Assembly (NCBI GenBank): GCA_016710525.1 | Contig: JADJVQ010000018.1 | Location: 62,001-126,000 of the forward strand | Reading direction: 5' to 3' | DNA from: Burkholderiaceae bacterium | Lineage (GTDB): Bacteria; Pseudomonadota; Gammaproteobacteria; Burkholderiales; Burkholderiaceae_E | DNA length: 64,000 nucleotides | Shown here: positions 51,701 to 60,081 of the stretch, one piece after another | How the letters are laid out: every line of letters begins with the position of its first letter | Numbering within the stretch: the stretch's first letter is position 1 | Made by a program: the position numbers and the translations under genes | Notes under the pieces: model-generated | What the model was told of the DNA's origin: nothing | The model's database searches: none | What the model saw: the letters and a program-made list of their open reading frames with translations, nothing else

Positions 51701-52410
51701 TACAGGCTGCGCTGGGTGTCGGGATCGAAGGTGCGGATCGATTCGATCTCGTCGCCGAACAGGTCGAGCCGATAGGGCAGGGTGGCGCCCATCGGGAACA
51801 GATCGATCAGCCCGCCGCGCACGCTGTACTCGCCGGGCCGCACCACCTGCGACACGTGGTCGTAGCCGGCCAGCACCAGCTGGGCGCGCAGCTGCGCCTC
51901 GTCCAGGCGCTGGCCCTTCTTGAAGAAGAAGGTGTGCGAGGCCAGGAAACTGGCCGGCGCCAGGCGCTGCAGCGCCGAGGTGGCGGCCAGCACGACCACG
52001 TCGCAGGCGCCCTGCTGCAGCCCATAGAGGGTGTCGAGCCGCTCGGAGATCAGGTCCTGATGCGGCGAGAAATTGTCGTAGGGCAGGGTCTCCCAGTCGG
52101 GCAGCAGGCGCACGCGCAGCGAGGGGTCGAAAAAGACGAGTTCGCCGGCGAGCCGCTGCGCACTGGTGGCATCGGCGGTGAGCACGGCCAGCACCCGCGT
52201 GCGGGTCGCGGACCGAAGCGCCTCGGCAGGCTCCGGGGTCGGGCCGAGCGGATTGAGCCGGCGCGCCAGCAGCGCAAGCAGCAGCGAGTCGCCCACGCCG
52301 GCATTGACATCCAGCACGAAGCTGGTGCCGGGGCGCGGTTGAACGGGGATGGAAGCGAGGGCGCCGGCAAGCACCGGCGAGGCGCCCGGGGGCGGGGCAA
52401 CGGAAGTCAA
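48787..52410 (-). CDS. mfd: transcription-repair coupling factor
   Basis: Removes stalled RNA polymerase and recruits UvrA. About 1,207 residues. UvrB-like N-terminal part with LPDWETLPYDNFSPHQDLIS; RNA-polymerase-interacting CarD-type domain VGDPVVHAQHGIGRYQGL; helicase domain with GDVGFGKTEVALRAAF, DEEHRFGVKQKEALK, TLTATPIPRTLAMSL and QLRGRVGRS; C-terminal TRCF domain. A Pro/Ala-rich insertion (near APDAPDTTTADLGG) makes it somewhat longer than E. coli Mfd. Start unclear: TTG at 52410 (LTSVAPPPG) is my choice; GTG near 52372 is possible. Divergent from ispD by 48 bases. Confidence 0.94.
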   Translation of the reverse strand: MTSVAPPPGASPVLAGALASIPVQPRPGTSFVLDVNAGVGDSLLLALLARRLNPLGPTPEPAEALRSATRTRVLAVLTADATSAQRLAGELVFFDPSLRVRLLPDWETLPYDNFSPHQDLISERLDTLYGLQQGACDVVVLAATSALQRLAPASFLASHTFFFKKGQRLDEAQLRAQLVLAGYDHVSQVVRPGEYSVRGGLIDLFPMGATLPYRLDLFGDEIESIRTFDPDTQRSLYPIDEVRLLPGREFPVDEAARAAFRGRWRERFEGDPSKSSIYKDIGNGLSPAGIEYWLPLFFDGTATFFDYLAEGSVILTHGDVQEAVQRFGHETAQRYKFLAHDIERPLLRPDELFLSSEQLFVLAARFGRFAITGARTAAPDAPDTTTADLGGTPQASPARAAATLAPVRGWARPLPEVVVNRRAEHPLAALERFLLDSPHRKLIVAESPGRRETLSQLFAEYRLLEGMGADLPMVDDWRSFADGVHEIALGVGPVHDGFVLPGAGIDLITEAELFAGVARRGARGRREAQSDVDAIIRDLSELKVGDPVVHAQHGIGRYQGLVNLDLGDGPTEFLHLVYAGASTLYVPVSQLHVIGRYSGAAPEDAPLHALGSGQWEKARRRAALQARDAAAELLNLYARRALREGHAFRFKAQDYEAFAEGFGFEETPDQLGAIHAVMQDMVSGKPMDRLVCGDVGFGKTEVALRAAFVAVSDSKQVAVLAPTTLLAEQHFQTFSDRFANWPVRIAELSRFKSTKEVKAAIEGINDGRVDIVIGTHKLLSADVKFSRLGLVIIDEEHRFGVKQKEALKALRAEVDVLTLTATPIPRTLAMSLEGIRDFSVIATAPQKRLAIKTFVRRETEGTVREALLRELKRGGQVYFLHNEVDTIQNRKQALEKLVPEARIEVAHGQMPERELERVMRDFHQQRFNVLLCTTIIETGIDVPSANTIVMHRADRFGLAQLHQLRGRVGRSHHQAYSYLLIPDETAITKDASKRLEAIQMMEELGSGFYLAMHDLEIRGAGQVLGDDQSGEMQEVGFALYTEMLNEAVKSLKAGREPDLSSPLGATTEIKLHLPALLPADYCGDVHERLTLYKRLASCERPDALESVQEELVDRFGKLPDPARALIETHRLRIQSQPLGIVRIDAAAEAIQFQFVPSPPIPPERIIRFIQSRRDAKLAGPDRLRLTVASTDLASRLARIREVIKALS

Positions 52411-52458
52411 GTCGCGTGGCGTCCGGGAAGCTCTGCAGCAAAGATAGAATTCTATCCG

Positions 52459-53202
52459 ATGGACACTTCTCCCCGATTCCACGCCGTGGTCCCTGCGGCC
52501 GGCATCGGCGCCCGCGTCGGCGCCGCCACGCCCAAGCAATATCTCGAACTGGCCGGACAGTCGCTGCTCCAGTGGTCGGTGCAGGCACTGCTCGCCGCCG
52601 CCTTCATCGACGAGGTGTGCGTCGTGGTCGCCGCGGGCGATACGCTGGCCGCGACCCAGGTCGGGCACTGGCCCCGGGTTCGGGTGCTGCCCGTGGGCGG
52701 GGCCACCCGGCGCGACACCGTGCTGGCCGGGCTGCAGGCTGCCGGCAGCGACTGGCACGAGCTCGATTGGGTGCTGGTCCACGATGCGGCGCGCCCGGGG
52801 CTGAGTCTGGCGTCGCTGCTCCGCCTGCACGATGCGCTGGCGGCCGATCCGCTCGGCGGCCTGCTGGCATTGCCGGTCAGCGACACCGTCAAGCAGGTGC
52901 AGGGTGCCCAGGCCGTGGTCGCGCGTACCCTGTCCCGCGACGACTTGTGGCTGGCCCAGACCCCGCAGATGTTCCGTTACGGCCCGCTGCGAGCAGCCCT
53001 GCGGGCCTATCCCGACGTCACCGACGAGGCGGGGGCCATCGAAGCGGCCGGCGGGCGGCCGCGGCTGGTCACCGGCGAACGACACAACTTCAAGGTCACC
53101 ACCCGCGACGATCTCCATCTGATGGGGGCATGGCTGGCCACCCGGAGTCAGGACCGCGGCGGGGTGGGCAACCGACCGCCCGTGCCCTCGGAGGACTCAT
53201 GA
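52459..53202 (+). CDS. ispD: 2-C-methyl-D-erythritol 4-phosphate cytidylyltransferase
   Basis: MEP-pathway enzyme making CDP-methylerythritol. 247 residues. Nucleotide-binding PAAGIGARVGAATPKQYLEL, VGGATRRDTVLAGL, VHDAARPGLSLASL and LAQTPQMFRYGPLRAAL are typical. A 20-residue tail (DRGGVGNRPPVPSEDS) is unusual. Its stop overlaps the ispF start (ATGA), the common ispDF arrangement. Confidence 0.95.
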   Translation: MDTSPRFHAVVPAAGIGARVGAATPKQYLELAGQSLLQWSVQALLAAAFIDEVCVVVAAGDTLAATQVGHWPRVRVLPVGGATRRDTVLAGLQAAGSDWHELDWVLVHDAARPGLSLASLLRLHDALAADPLGGLLALPVSDTVKQVQGAQAVVARTLSRDDLWLAQTPQMFRYGPLRAALRAYPDVTDEAGAIEAAGGRPRLVTGERHNFKVTTRDDLHLMGAWLATRSQDRGGVGNRPPVPSEDS

Positions 53203-53714
53203 TGATCCGGATCGGTCAAGGGTACGACGTGCACGCGCTGGTTCCCGGGCGCGCGCTGATCGTCGGCGGTGTCCGGATTCCCCATGCGCGCGGTTTGCTC
53301 GGTCATTCCGATGCCGACGTGCTGCTGCACGCGATCACCGATGCCTTGTTCGGGGCCGCGGCGCTGGGCGACATCGGGCGGCATTTTCCCGACAGCGACG
53401 AGCGCTGGCGCGGCGCCGACAGCCGGGTCCTGCTGCGCGAGGCGATGGCGCGGGTGCGGGCGGCCGGTTTCGAAGTGGCCAATCTGGACAGCACGATCAT
53501 CGCGCAGGCGCCACGCATGGGCCCGTTCATCGCCGCGATGGTGGACAATCTCGCGGCCGATCTCGGCGTCGCACCGGGCCAGGTCAACATCAAGGCCAAG
53601 ACGACCGAACGCCTGGGCTTCGAGGGCCGCGGCGAAGGCATCGCGGCGCAGGCCGTGGTGCTGCTCGTGGCGGCCCGCGACTCCTCACACACCGACCTCA
53701 CCGGACAGCCATGA
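53199..53714 (+). CDS. ispF: 2-C-methyl-D-erythritol 2,4-cyclodiphosphate synthase
   Basis: Next MEP-pathway step, cyclising CDP-ME 2-phosphate. 171 residues. Metal ligands in GQGYDVHAL and LLGHSDADVLLHAITDALFG, then GDIGRHFPDSD, and INIKAKTTERLGFEGRGEG (seen as VNIKAKTTERLGFEGRGEG) near the end. GGAGGAC ribosome site before MMIRIG. Overlaps both ispD and the next small gene by four bases. Confidence 0.96.
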   Translation: MMIRIGQGYDVHALVPGRALIVGGVRIPHARGLLGHSDADVLLHAITDALFGAAALGDIGRHFPDSDERWRGADSRVLLREAMARVRAAGFEVANLDSTIIAQAPRMGPFIAAMVDNLAADLGVAPGQVNIKAKTTERLGFEGRGEGIAAQAVVLLVAARDSSHTDLTGQP

Positions 53715-54007
53715 GCCAATCGAACCAGCCGATCCCCGCCGACGTCGTGCATCGTCCCGAACTGAACCGTTTCGAACTGGAGGTCGACGGTCGGCTGTGC
53801 CGCGCCGACTACCGCCTGGACGGCAACGCCATGAGCGTGCACCACACCGAGGTCCCGCCCGCGCTCGAGGGCCGCGGCCTGGCGGCGGTGCTGGTGCAGG
53901 CCGTGTTCGACCACGCGGCAAGCAATGGCCTGACCGTGCGCCCGTTGTGCTCCTATGTCCGGGCCTGGGCGAAGCGCCATCCCGAGGTCAGCGGCTTGCT
54001 CGCCTGA
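53711..54007 (+). CDS. GNAT family N-acetyltransferase, small YidJ/YjdJ type
   Basis: 98 residues of the compact GNAT-like family. The pattern FELEVDGRLCRADYRLDG, MSVHHTEVPPALEGRGLAA (acetyl-CoA pyrophosphate loop) and closing RPLCSYVRAWAKRHPEV is characteristic. Acceptor unknown. Translationally coupled to ispF by ATGA overlap. Confidence 0.88.
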   Translation: MSQSNQPIPADVVHRPELNRFELEVDGRLCRADYRLDGNAMSVHHTEVPPALEGRGLAAVLVQAVFDHAASNGLTVRPLCSYVRAWAKRHPEVSGLLA

Positions 54008-54041
54008 ACAGCCGGGGACCGGGCCTCCAGGCGCCCGCGGG

Positions 54042-54974
54042 TCAGCGCCGCGGGACCAGCCCGACCGCCAGTGCGGTGCCGGCCAGCACCACCGCGCAGC
54101 CCGCCACCATCTGCAGCGTGATCGTTTCTCCCAGGTACAACGCACCCGAGACGATCGCCACGACCGGATTCAGGAAGGTGACCGACATCGTCGGCACGGT
54201 GCCGACTTCGCGCAGCAGGCGGAAGTACATCAGCATGCCCAGGCCGGAACTGGCCACCCCCAGGAACAGGGCCTCCAGCCAGGGCCGCAGACCGGGCAGG
54301 GTGGTGCGCGCGGCACCCCAGGCGCCATGCCACTCGGCCCAGGCCAGCGGCGCGAGCGCAAGCGCGGCCGCCAGCATCGTGCCCACCGTCACCGCCAGCG
54401 GGTCCAGGCCGGCCATCCTGACGCGGGAGAAATTGGCGGCCATGCCCCAGACCAGCGACGAGCCCAGACCCGCCAGGACCGACAGGCTGACGATCAGCGA
54501 TGACGAGTCCATGCGCAGCGACACCTTGCCCCAGAACAGCACCGCGACCCCGAACATGCCGACCACCAGGCCGAGCACCCGCCAGGGCCCGATGCGCTCG
54601 CGCAGCCAGGCCCAGGCCACGACCGCGCCGAACATCGGGGCGGTCGCGTTCAGGATCGCGGTGAGCCCGGCGCTCAGGGTGAGCGCGGACCAGGCGATCA
54701 GCACGAACGACAGCGCGGTGAAGGCCGTACCCTGGATGGCGAACAGGCCGGCGTGCGTGCGCAGCGTGCCCAGGCCGCCGCGCGCGATCAGCAGCGGCAG
54801 CAGCATCAGCGCCGCAATGCCCATGCGCAGCGCGATCAGCGTGACGGGTCCGAAGGCAGGAACCGCCGAGCGTGTGAACAGATAGGCGGCGCCCCAGATC
54901 AGCGACAGCAGCAGCAGTTCGACGACATGGCGCGGGCGCAGCGGCGACGGCGCAGAGCGGGCGGACTCGACCAG
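54042..54974 (-). CDS. EamA/RhaT family (DMT superfamily) transporter, start unresolved
   Basis: About 300 residues with ten transmembrane helices in two EamA repeats. Helix 1 is VELLLLSLIWGAAYLFTRS; later FLNPVVAIVSGALYLGE marks the second repeat. No in-frame ATG, GTG or TTG lies near the expected start. A CTG at 54974 follows a GGAG, and a CTG at 54941 would give the normal length; a lost base is also possible. Substrate unknown. It follows the LhgO-like gene on the minus strand. Confidence 0.8.
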   Translation of the reverse strand: MVESARSAPSPLRPRHVVELLLLSLIWGAAYLFTRSAVPAFGPVTLIALRMGIAALMLLPLLIARGGLGTLRTHAGLFAIQGTAFTALSFVLIAWSALTLSAGLTAILNATAPMFGAVVAWAWLRERIGPWRVLGLVVGMFGVAVLFWGKVSLRMDSSSLIVSLSVLAGLGSSLVWGMAANFSRVRMAGLDPLAVTVGTMLAAALALAPLAWAEWHGAWGAARTTLPGLRPWLEALFLGVASSGLGMLMYFRLLREVGTVPTMSVTFLNPVVAIVSGALYLGETITLQMVAGCAVVLAGTALAVGLVPRR

Positions 54975-55000
54975 GATGAAGTCTCCGGGGCTGCGTCGGC

Positions 55001-56109
55001 TCAGGCCAGCGCGGCCAGGCGCTCGTGCACTTCGTCGGCCAGCGCCAGGCACGAGGTGAGGCCGGGCGATTCGATGCCGAACAGATTCACCAGGCCCGCG
55101 ACGCCGTGCTCGGTGGCGTCCTGCACGAGGAAGTCGGCCGCCGGATCGAGGGCCCGCCGACCTTGGGCCGGATGCCGCTGTAGCCGGGGGCCAGCGCGTC
55201 GTCGGGCAAGCCCGGCCAATAGGACCGGATGGCCTGCTCGAAGCCATCGGCGCGGCGCGGATCGACCCGGTAGTCGATGGCCTCGATCCACTCCACGTCG
55301 GGCCCGAATCGGGCCTGCCCGCCCAGGTCCAGCGTCAGGTGGACCCCCAGGCCGGCGCTTTCGGGCACGGGGTAGATCAGCCGGGTGAACGGTGCGCGTC
55401 CGGTCAGGCTGAAATAGTTGCCCTTGCACAGGCGACCCTGCGGCAGGCTCGCCGGGTCGATGCCCTCGATGCGCGCGGCCACGGCCGGCGCGTGCAGGCC
55501 GGCGCTGTTGACCACGGTACGCGCGCGGATCGCCATCGGCTCCTCGCCGCCGACCCGCAGTTCGATCCCGCCGGCCGTGGCCCGGGCCCAGAGCAGGGGG
55601 CTGTGCAACGCCAGCATCGCGCCGTGGTCCTGTGCATCGCCCAGCAGCGCCAGCATCAGGCCATGGCTGTCGATGATGCCGGTGGCCGGCGAATGCAGCG
55701 CGGCCTCGCAGCGCAGCGCCGGCTCGAGCGTGCGCGCGTCGGCGCCTGACAGCAGGCTCAGTTCCTCGACCCCATTGGTGCGGGCATGGGCCGCGATGCC
55801 CTCGAGCTGCGCCACCTGCGCCGCCGTGGTGGCGACGATCAGCTTGCCGCAGCGCCGGTGCGCGATGCCGCGCTCCGCGCAATAGGCATACAGCCGGCGG
55901 CGCCCCTGGACGCAGGCGCGCGCCTTCAGCGAGCCGGCCGGGTAGTAGATGCCCGCGTGGATGACCTCGCTGTTGCGGGCGCTGGTCTCGGTGCCGAAGG
56001 CCTCGAGCGCCTCCAGCACGATCACGTCGCGGCCCGCGCGGGCCAGTGTCCGGGCAATCGCCAGGCCGACGACGCCGGCGCCGATCACCGCGCAGTCGAT
56101 GTCTTCCAT
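55001..56109 (-). CDS. LhgO-type FAD-dependent oxidoreductase (frameshifted)
   Basis: 369 residues when corrected. DAO-family flavoprotein: FAD motif DCAVIGAGVVGLAIARTL, then ETSARNSEVIHAGIYYP and KGNYFSLTGRAPFTRLIYP, which mark the L-2-hydroxyglutarate oxidase branch. The C-terminus HGVAGLVNLFGIESPG follows the break at 55153-55155, where GGG should be GGGG to read RPKVGGALDPAADFLV. 2-Hydroxyglutarate or a related 2-hydroxy or amino acid is the likely substrate. It lies 11 bases after the DapA-like gene. Confidence 0.85.
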
Positions 56110-56120
56110 GACCGGCCCGC

Positions 56121-57056
56121 TCACCAGTGGGTGGCGTGTTTCCACGGGTAGCGCTGCTCGAGGCGATCGAGCAGGTAGTCGACCTCGGCGCGCGCGGCGG
56201 CCGTCAGCGGCGCGGCCGGGCGGCGTTGCGCATCGCTGGCCAGCACACCGCGGCGCATCATCACGTACTTGCGCACCGCCAGGCCGACGCCGGGCTGCTG
56301 CTCGTAGCGCACCAGCGGCAGGTGGGCATCGAACAGGTCGTGCGCGGCATCGCGCCGGCCGGCCGCGTTGTGCTCGACCACGCCGACCAGCATCTCGGGG
56401 AAGCAGTATCCGGTCATCGCGCCGTCGGCCCCTCGGCCGGTCTCGAAGTCGAGGAACAGCCCGCCGTTGCCGCACAGGATCGAGATGCGGCGCAGCGAAC
56501 CGTCGCGCTCCCAGCCGCGCAGCGTGCTGATCTTCTCCAGGCCCGGCCAGTCCTCGTGCTTGAGCATCACGCACGAGGGGTTGTCGGTGACGATGCGCCG
56601 GATCACGCCGGGGCTCATCACGACGCTGAAGGTGAGCGGATAGTCCTGGATGACGAAGGGGATGTCGGCGCCGATGGCCTCGACCGCCTGCCGGTAGTAG
56701 CCGACGATCTGGTCGTCGGTGCGCAGGGTGTTGGGCGGCGCGATCATCACGCCGGCGGCGCCTGCGGCCATCGCCTCGTGCGAGAGTGCGCGCATCGCGG
56801 CAAAACCGGGCGCGGTGACGCCCACGATCACCGGCACCGGCATGCGCCTGACGACGTCGCGCACGATCGAGATGCTCTCGGAATGGTCGAGCTTGGGCGC
56901 CTCGCCGAGCTGGCCCAGCACGGTGATGCCGGTGACGCCCGCCTTCATGTAGAAGTCGCACATCCGGTTCAATGACTCGCGGTCGATCGACCCGTCGGGC
57001 TGGAACGGGGTCGGGGCGATGGCGTAGACGCCGCGCGCTTGCGCAGACAGGCTCAT
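56121..57056 (-). CDS. dihydrodipicolinate synthase family protein (aldolase/dehydratase)
   Basis: 311-residue TIM-barrel of the DHDPS/NAL superfamily. GVYAIAPTPFQPDGSID at the start, GQLGEAPKLDHSE in place of the GTTGE loop of DapA, the active Tyr in FVIQDYPLTF and the Schiff-base Lys in CVMLKHEDWPGL. The altered loop argues against lysine synthesis and for a catabolic aldolase or dehydratase of a 2-keto acid. Start set at MSLSAQARG. First gene of a minus-strand set with the LhgO-like oxidase and the EamA transporter. Confidence 0.88.
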   Translation of the reverse strand: MSLSAQARGVYAIAPTPFQPDGSIDRESLNRMCDFYMKAGVTGITVLGQLGEAPKLDHSESISIVRDVVRRMPVPVIVGVTAPGFAAMRALSHEAMAAGAAGVMIAPPNTLRTDDQIVGYYRQAVEAIGADIPFVIQDYPLTFSVVMSPGVIRRIVTDNPSCVMLKHEDWPGLEKISTLRGWERDGSLRRISILCGNGGLFLDFETGRGADGAMTGYCFPEMLVGVVEHNAAGRRDAAHDLFDAHLPLVRYEQQPGVGLAVRKYVMMRRGVLASDAQRRPAAPLTAAARAEVDYLLDRLEQRYPWKHATHW

Positions 57057-57162
57057 GGTCGGGCTCTGTTCGGGAAAATTGATCGAAGCCGCCAGTATGC
57101 CTGCCGACGCGGCGGCGACGGGCGGTACCATGGCGCTTCCCGCCCCCCCACCGGATGCCGCC

Positions 57163-57837
57163 ATGCCCATCGACGCCCTCGAGACCCTCGAATTCGAAAC
57201 CGGTCCGACGCCGCGGGCGACCCTGATCGTGATGCACGGGCTGGGTGCCGACGGCAATGACTTCGTGCCGATCTGCGAGGCGCTCGACCTGTCCGCGGTG
57301 GGCGACATCCGATTCATCTTCCCGAATGCGCCGATGCGCCCGGTCACCATCAACGGCGGCTACGTGATGCGGGCCTGGTACGACATCCTGGGTGCCGTCG
57401 GTTCGCGACGCGAAGACGAGCCGGGGCTGCGCGACGCGCAGGCGGCCATCGACGCCCTGATCGAACGCGAGGCCGATCGTGGCGTCCCGACCGAACGGAT
57501 CGTGCTGGCCGGCTTTTCGCAGGGCTGCGCGATGGCGCTGCTGACCGGAGTGCGCCATCGCGCGCGCCTGGCCGGCATCGCCGGCATGTCCGGTTATCTG
57601 CCGCTGGCGGCCTCAACCGCCGCCGAGGCCAGTCCGGCCAATGCCGGTGTGCCGATCTTCCTGGCCCATGGCCGGTTCGACCCGATGGTGGCCATGGACC
57701 GCGCGCTAGCCGCGCGCGATCAGCTGACGGCCCTCGGCTATCCGGTCCAGTGGCATGAATACCCCATCGAGCACAGCGTCAGTCCCGACGAGGTGGCCGA
57801 TCTGAACCGCTGGCTGCTGAACGTGCTGGCGGCCTGA
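57163..57837 (+). CDS. alpha/beta-hydrolase, carboxylesterase/phospholipase family
   Basis: 224 residues of the small esterase II family. Oxyanion region LIVMHGLGADGNDF, nucleophile elbow GFSQGCAMAL, Asp in HGRFDPMVAM and His in YPIEHSVSPDE complete the triad. Start at MPIDALETLE; upstream in-frame ATGs at 57130 and 57055 are less likely. Divergent from the DapA-like gene by 106 bases. It opens a plus-strand run with the RidA-like, GST and DSD1-like genes. Confidence 0.92.
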   Translation: MPIDALETLEFETGPTPRATLIVMHGLGADGNDFVPICEALDLSAVGDIRFIFPNAPMRPVTINGGYVMRAWYDILGAVGSRREDEPGLRDAQAAIDALIEREADRGVPTERIVLAGFSQGCAMALLTGVRHRARLAGIAGMSGYLPLAASTAAEASPANAGVPIFLAHGRFDPMVAMDRALAARDQLTALGYPVQWHEYPIEHSVSPDEVADLNRWLLNVLAA

Positions 57838-57868
57838 GACCCGTGTCCACCCTACCCAAGGAGCAACC

Positions 57869-58258
57869 ATGAGCGTCGAAGTCATCAATCCGGGCAGCCT
57901 GTCCAGAGGCAGCTACTCCCACGCGGTCGTCGTCGGCGGCGGGCGGCTGGTCTTCGTCTCCGGCCAGGTGTCGGTCGACGGCACCGGCAAGGTCGTCGGC
58001 ACCACCTTCGAGGCGCAGGCCGAACAGGTCTTCGCCAATCTGGCGACGGTGCTGACCGCGGCCGGCGCGCGCTGGCAGGACGTCGTCAAGATGAACGTCT
58101 ATGTCAGAGACCTCACCAGCGCCAAGGTCAAGCTGTTCCGCGAGATCCGCCAGCGGCACCTGCTCGATCATCAGCCGGCCAGCACGCTGGTGGCGACGCC
58201 CGGACTCGTGCACGAAGACATGATGCTCGAGGTCGAAGTGGTGGCGCACATCGCCTGA
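57869..58258 (+). CDS. RidA/YjgF family protein lacking the usual active arginine
   Basis: 129 residues with the Rid fold: SRGSYSHAVVVGGGRLVFVSGQV, the middle TFEAQAEQVFANLATVL and the end HEDMMLEVEVVAHIA. In enamine/imine deaminases the PAR motif supplies the key Arg; here the matching segment reads QPASTLVATPG, with Ser in that position. This places it outside the classic RidA deaminases, so function is uncertain. AAGGAG ribosome site before the ATG. Confidence 0.88.
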   Translation: MSVEVINPGSLSRGSYSHAVVVGGGRLVFVSGQVSVDGTGKVVGTTFEAQAEQVFANLATVLTAAGARWQDVVKMNVYVRDLTSAKVKLFREIRQRHLLDHQPASTLVATPGLVHEDMMLEVEVVAHIA

Positions 58259-58286
58259 GCGGCACTCTCCCTTCAAAGAGGAATCC

Positions 58287-58925
58287 ATGATCACCCTGCA
58301 TCACCTGAACGACTCGCGTTCGCAGCGCATCCTGTGGCTGCTCGAAGAACTCGGCAAACCCTACGAGGTGGTTCGCTACCAGCGCGATCCGGTCACCAAC
58401 CTGGCCCCGCCGGCGCTCAAGGCGGTGCATCCGCTGGGCAAGTCGCCGGTCATCACCGACGAGGGCGAAGTGATCGCCGAGTCCGGGCTGATCGTCGACT
58501 ACCTGATCCGTCGCCATGGCGACGGCCGCTTCGCGCCGGCCATGGACTTCCAGTCACGCGATTTCATCGCCTATCAGCACTGGCTGCATTTCGCCGAGGG
58601 CTCGGCCATGCTGCCGCTGCTGCTCAAGCTCTACGTCGGACGCCTGGGCGATGCCGGCAAGCCGCTGTGGCCGCGCATCGAGGGGGAACTGCACAATCAC
58701 TTCGCCTACATCAATCAGGCGCTGGAAGGCCGCGAGTACTTCGTCGGCGATTCGCTGACCGGGGCCGATGTGCAGATGTCCTTCGTGTTCGAGGCGGGCA
58801 GTTCGCGCGGGCCCTTCGAGCAGTACCCCAACATGGTCGCGTTCAAGCAGCGCATGCAGCTGCGCCCGGCCTATCAGCGCGCGCTGAAGGTGGGCGGGCC
58901 GTACCGGTTCGCGGCCAATTCCTGA
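58287..58925 (+). CDS. glutathione S-transferase family protein
   Basis: 212 residues. N-terminal thioredoxin domain with HHLNDSRSQRILWLLEELGKP and the glutathione-binding GKSPVITDEGEVIAESGLIVDYL, then an all-helical C-terminal domain with FVGDSLTGADVQMSF. Cytosolic. AAAGAGGA before the ATG; 28 bases after the RidA-like gene and 11 before the next. Confidence 0.93.
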   Translation: MITLHHLNDSRSQRILWLLEELGKPYEVVRYQRDPVTNLAPPALKAVHPLGKSPVITDEGEVIAESGLIVDYLIRRHGDGRFAPAMDFQSRDFIAYQHWLHFAEGSAMLPLLLKLYVGRLGDAGKPLWPRIEGELHNHFAYINQALEGREYFVGDSLTGADVQMSFVFEAGSSRGPFEQYPNMVAFKQRMQLRPAYQRALKVGGPYRFAANS

Positions 58926-58936
58926 AGGGTATCCGC

Positions 58937-60073
58937 ATGCCGACCGCGCTGAACGCCCTCGAAACGCCTGCCTTGCTGCTGGACGAGCCGCGCATGATGG
59001 CCAATATCGCGCGCCTGTCCGCGCGGCTGCGCGCGCTCGGGGTGCCGCTGCGTCCGCATGTCAAGACCGCGAAATGCATCGAGGTGGCGCTGGCGATGAC
59101 AGGTGGCGCGCCCGGTCCGATCACGGTGTCCACACTGCGCGAGGCCGAGCGCTTCGCGCAGGCCGGATTTCGCGACATCACCTACGCCGTGGGCATCAGC
59201 GCCAACAAGCTGCCGCACGTGGCCGAGCTGCTGGCGCGCGGCGTGCGGCTGACGGTGATCCTGGACAGCGTCGAGGCGGCGGTCGCGGTGGCCGGCTTCA
59301 TGCGCGGGCGGCGCGAGGGCCTGGACGTGCTGATCGAGATCGACACCGACGGCCACCGCGCCGGCGTGCAGCCCGAGTCGCCCGACCTGCTGGCGGTGGC
59401 GCACGCCCTGCAGGCGCCGCAGGTGGCGCTGATGGGCGTGCTGACCCACGCCGGCGAGTCCTATCAGTGCAAGGGCGACGAGGCGCTGCGTGCGATGGCC
59501 GAGCAGGAGCGGGCCGGCGCGGTGCTGGCCGCGCAGCGCCTGCGCGCCGCGGGCCACCCGGCGCCGGTGGTCAGCGTGGGCTCCACGCCCACGGCGCTGT
59601 CGGCGGTCGATCTGTCCGGTGTGACCGAAGTGCGTGCCGGGGTGTTCGTGTTCTTCGACCTGGTGATGGCTGGGGTGGGGGTTTGCACGCCCGAGCAGAT
59701 CGCGGTGTCGGTGCTGACCACGGTGATCGGGCACCAGGATCATCGCGGCTGGACCTTGTGCGACGCCGGCTGGATGGCGCTGTCGCGCGATCGCGGCACC
59801 GCCGCGCAGGCGGTGGACCAGGGCTATGGACTGGTCTGCGATGCAGCGGGTCAGGTGCTGCCCGATTTCATCGTCAGCGCGGTCAGCCAGGAACACGGCA
59901 CCATCACGCACCGCAGCGGCGACCCGACACGCCGGCTGAACCTGCCGGTGGGCACGATGCTGCGCATCCTGCCCAACCATGCCTGCGCCACCGGGGCGCA
60001 GCATGATCGGTACCGCGTGCTGGACGAGTCGGGCGGGGTGGCGCGCGAGTGGGAGAGGTTCGGCGGCTGGTAG
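58937..60073 (+). CDS. DSD1 family PLP-dependent enzyme (D-serine dehydratase/D-threonine aldolase-like)
   Basis: 378 residues. Alanine-racemase-type N-terminal barrel: ETPALLLDEPRMMANIARL and the PLP lysine in RPHVKTAKCIEVA. A C-terminal DSD1 domain carries the zinc pair His and Cys in ILPNHACATGAQ. Enzymes of this fold act on D-serine, D-threonine or D-threo-3-hydroxyaspartate. The group of esterase, RidA-like, GST and this gene is closely spaced on one strand, suggesting an operon. Confidence 0.9.
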   Translation: MPTALNALETPALLLDEPRMMANIARLSARLRALGVPLRPHVKTAKCIEVALAMTGGAPGPITVSTLREAERFAQAGFRDITYAVGISANKLPHVAELLARGVRLTVILDSVEAAVAVAGFMRGRREGLDVLIEIDTDGHRAGVQPESPDLLAVAHALQAPQVALMGVLTHAGESYQCKGDEALRAMAEQERAGAVLAAQRLRAAGHPAPVVSVGSTPTALSAVDLSGVTEVRAGVFVFFDLVMAGVGVCTPEQIAVSVLTTVIGHQDHRGWTLCDAGWMALSRDRGTAAQAVDQGYGLVCDAAGQVLPDFIVSAVSQEHGTITHRSGDPTRRLNLPVGTMLRILPNHACATGAQHDRYRVLDESGGVAREWERFGGW

Positions 60074-60081
60074 GCCGGTGT

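Noticed and set aside
49372..52458. Long plus-strand open frame running into ispD
   Set aside because: Antisense to mfd; only the part from 52459 is the real ispD.
53199..54885. Long plus-strand frame beyond ispF
   Set aside because: Out of frame with ispF and the small GNAT gene, and antisense to the EamA transporter.
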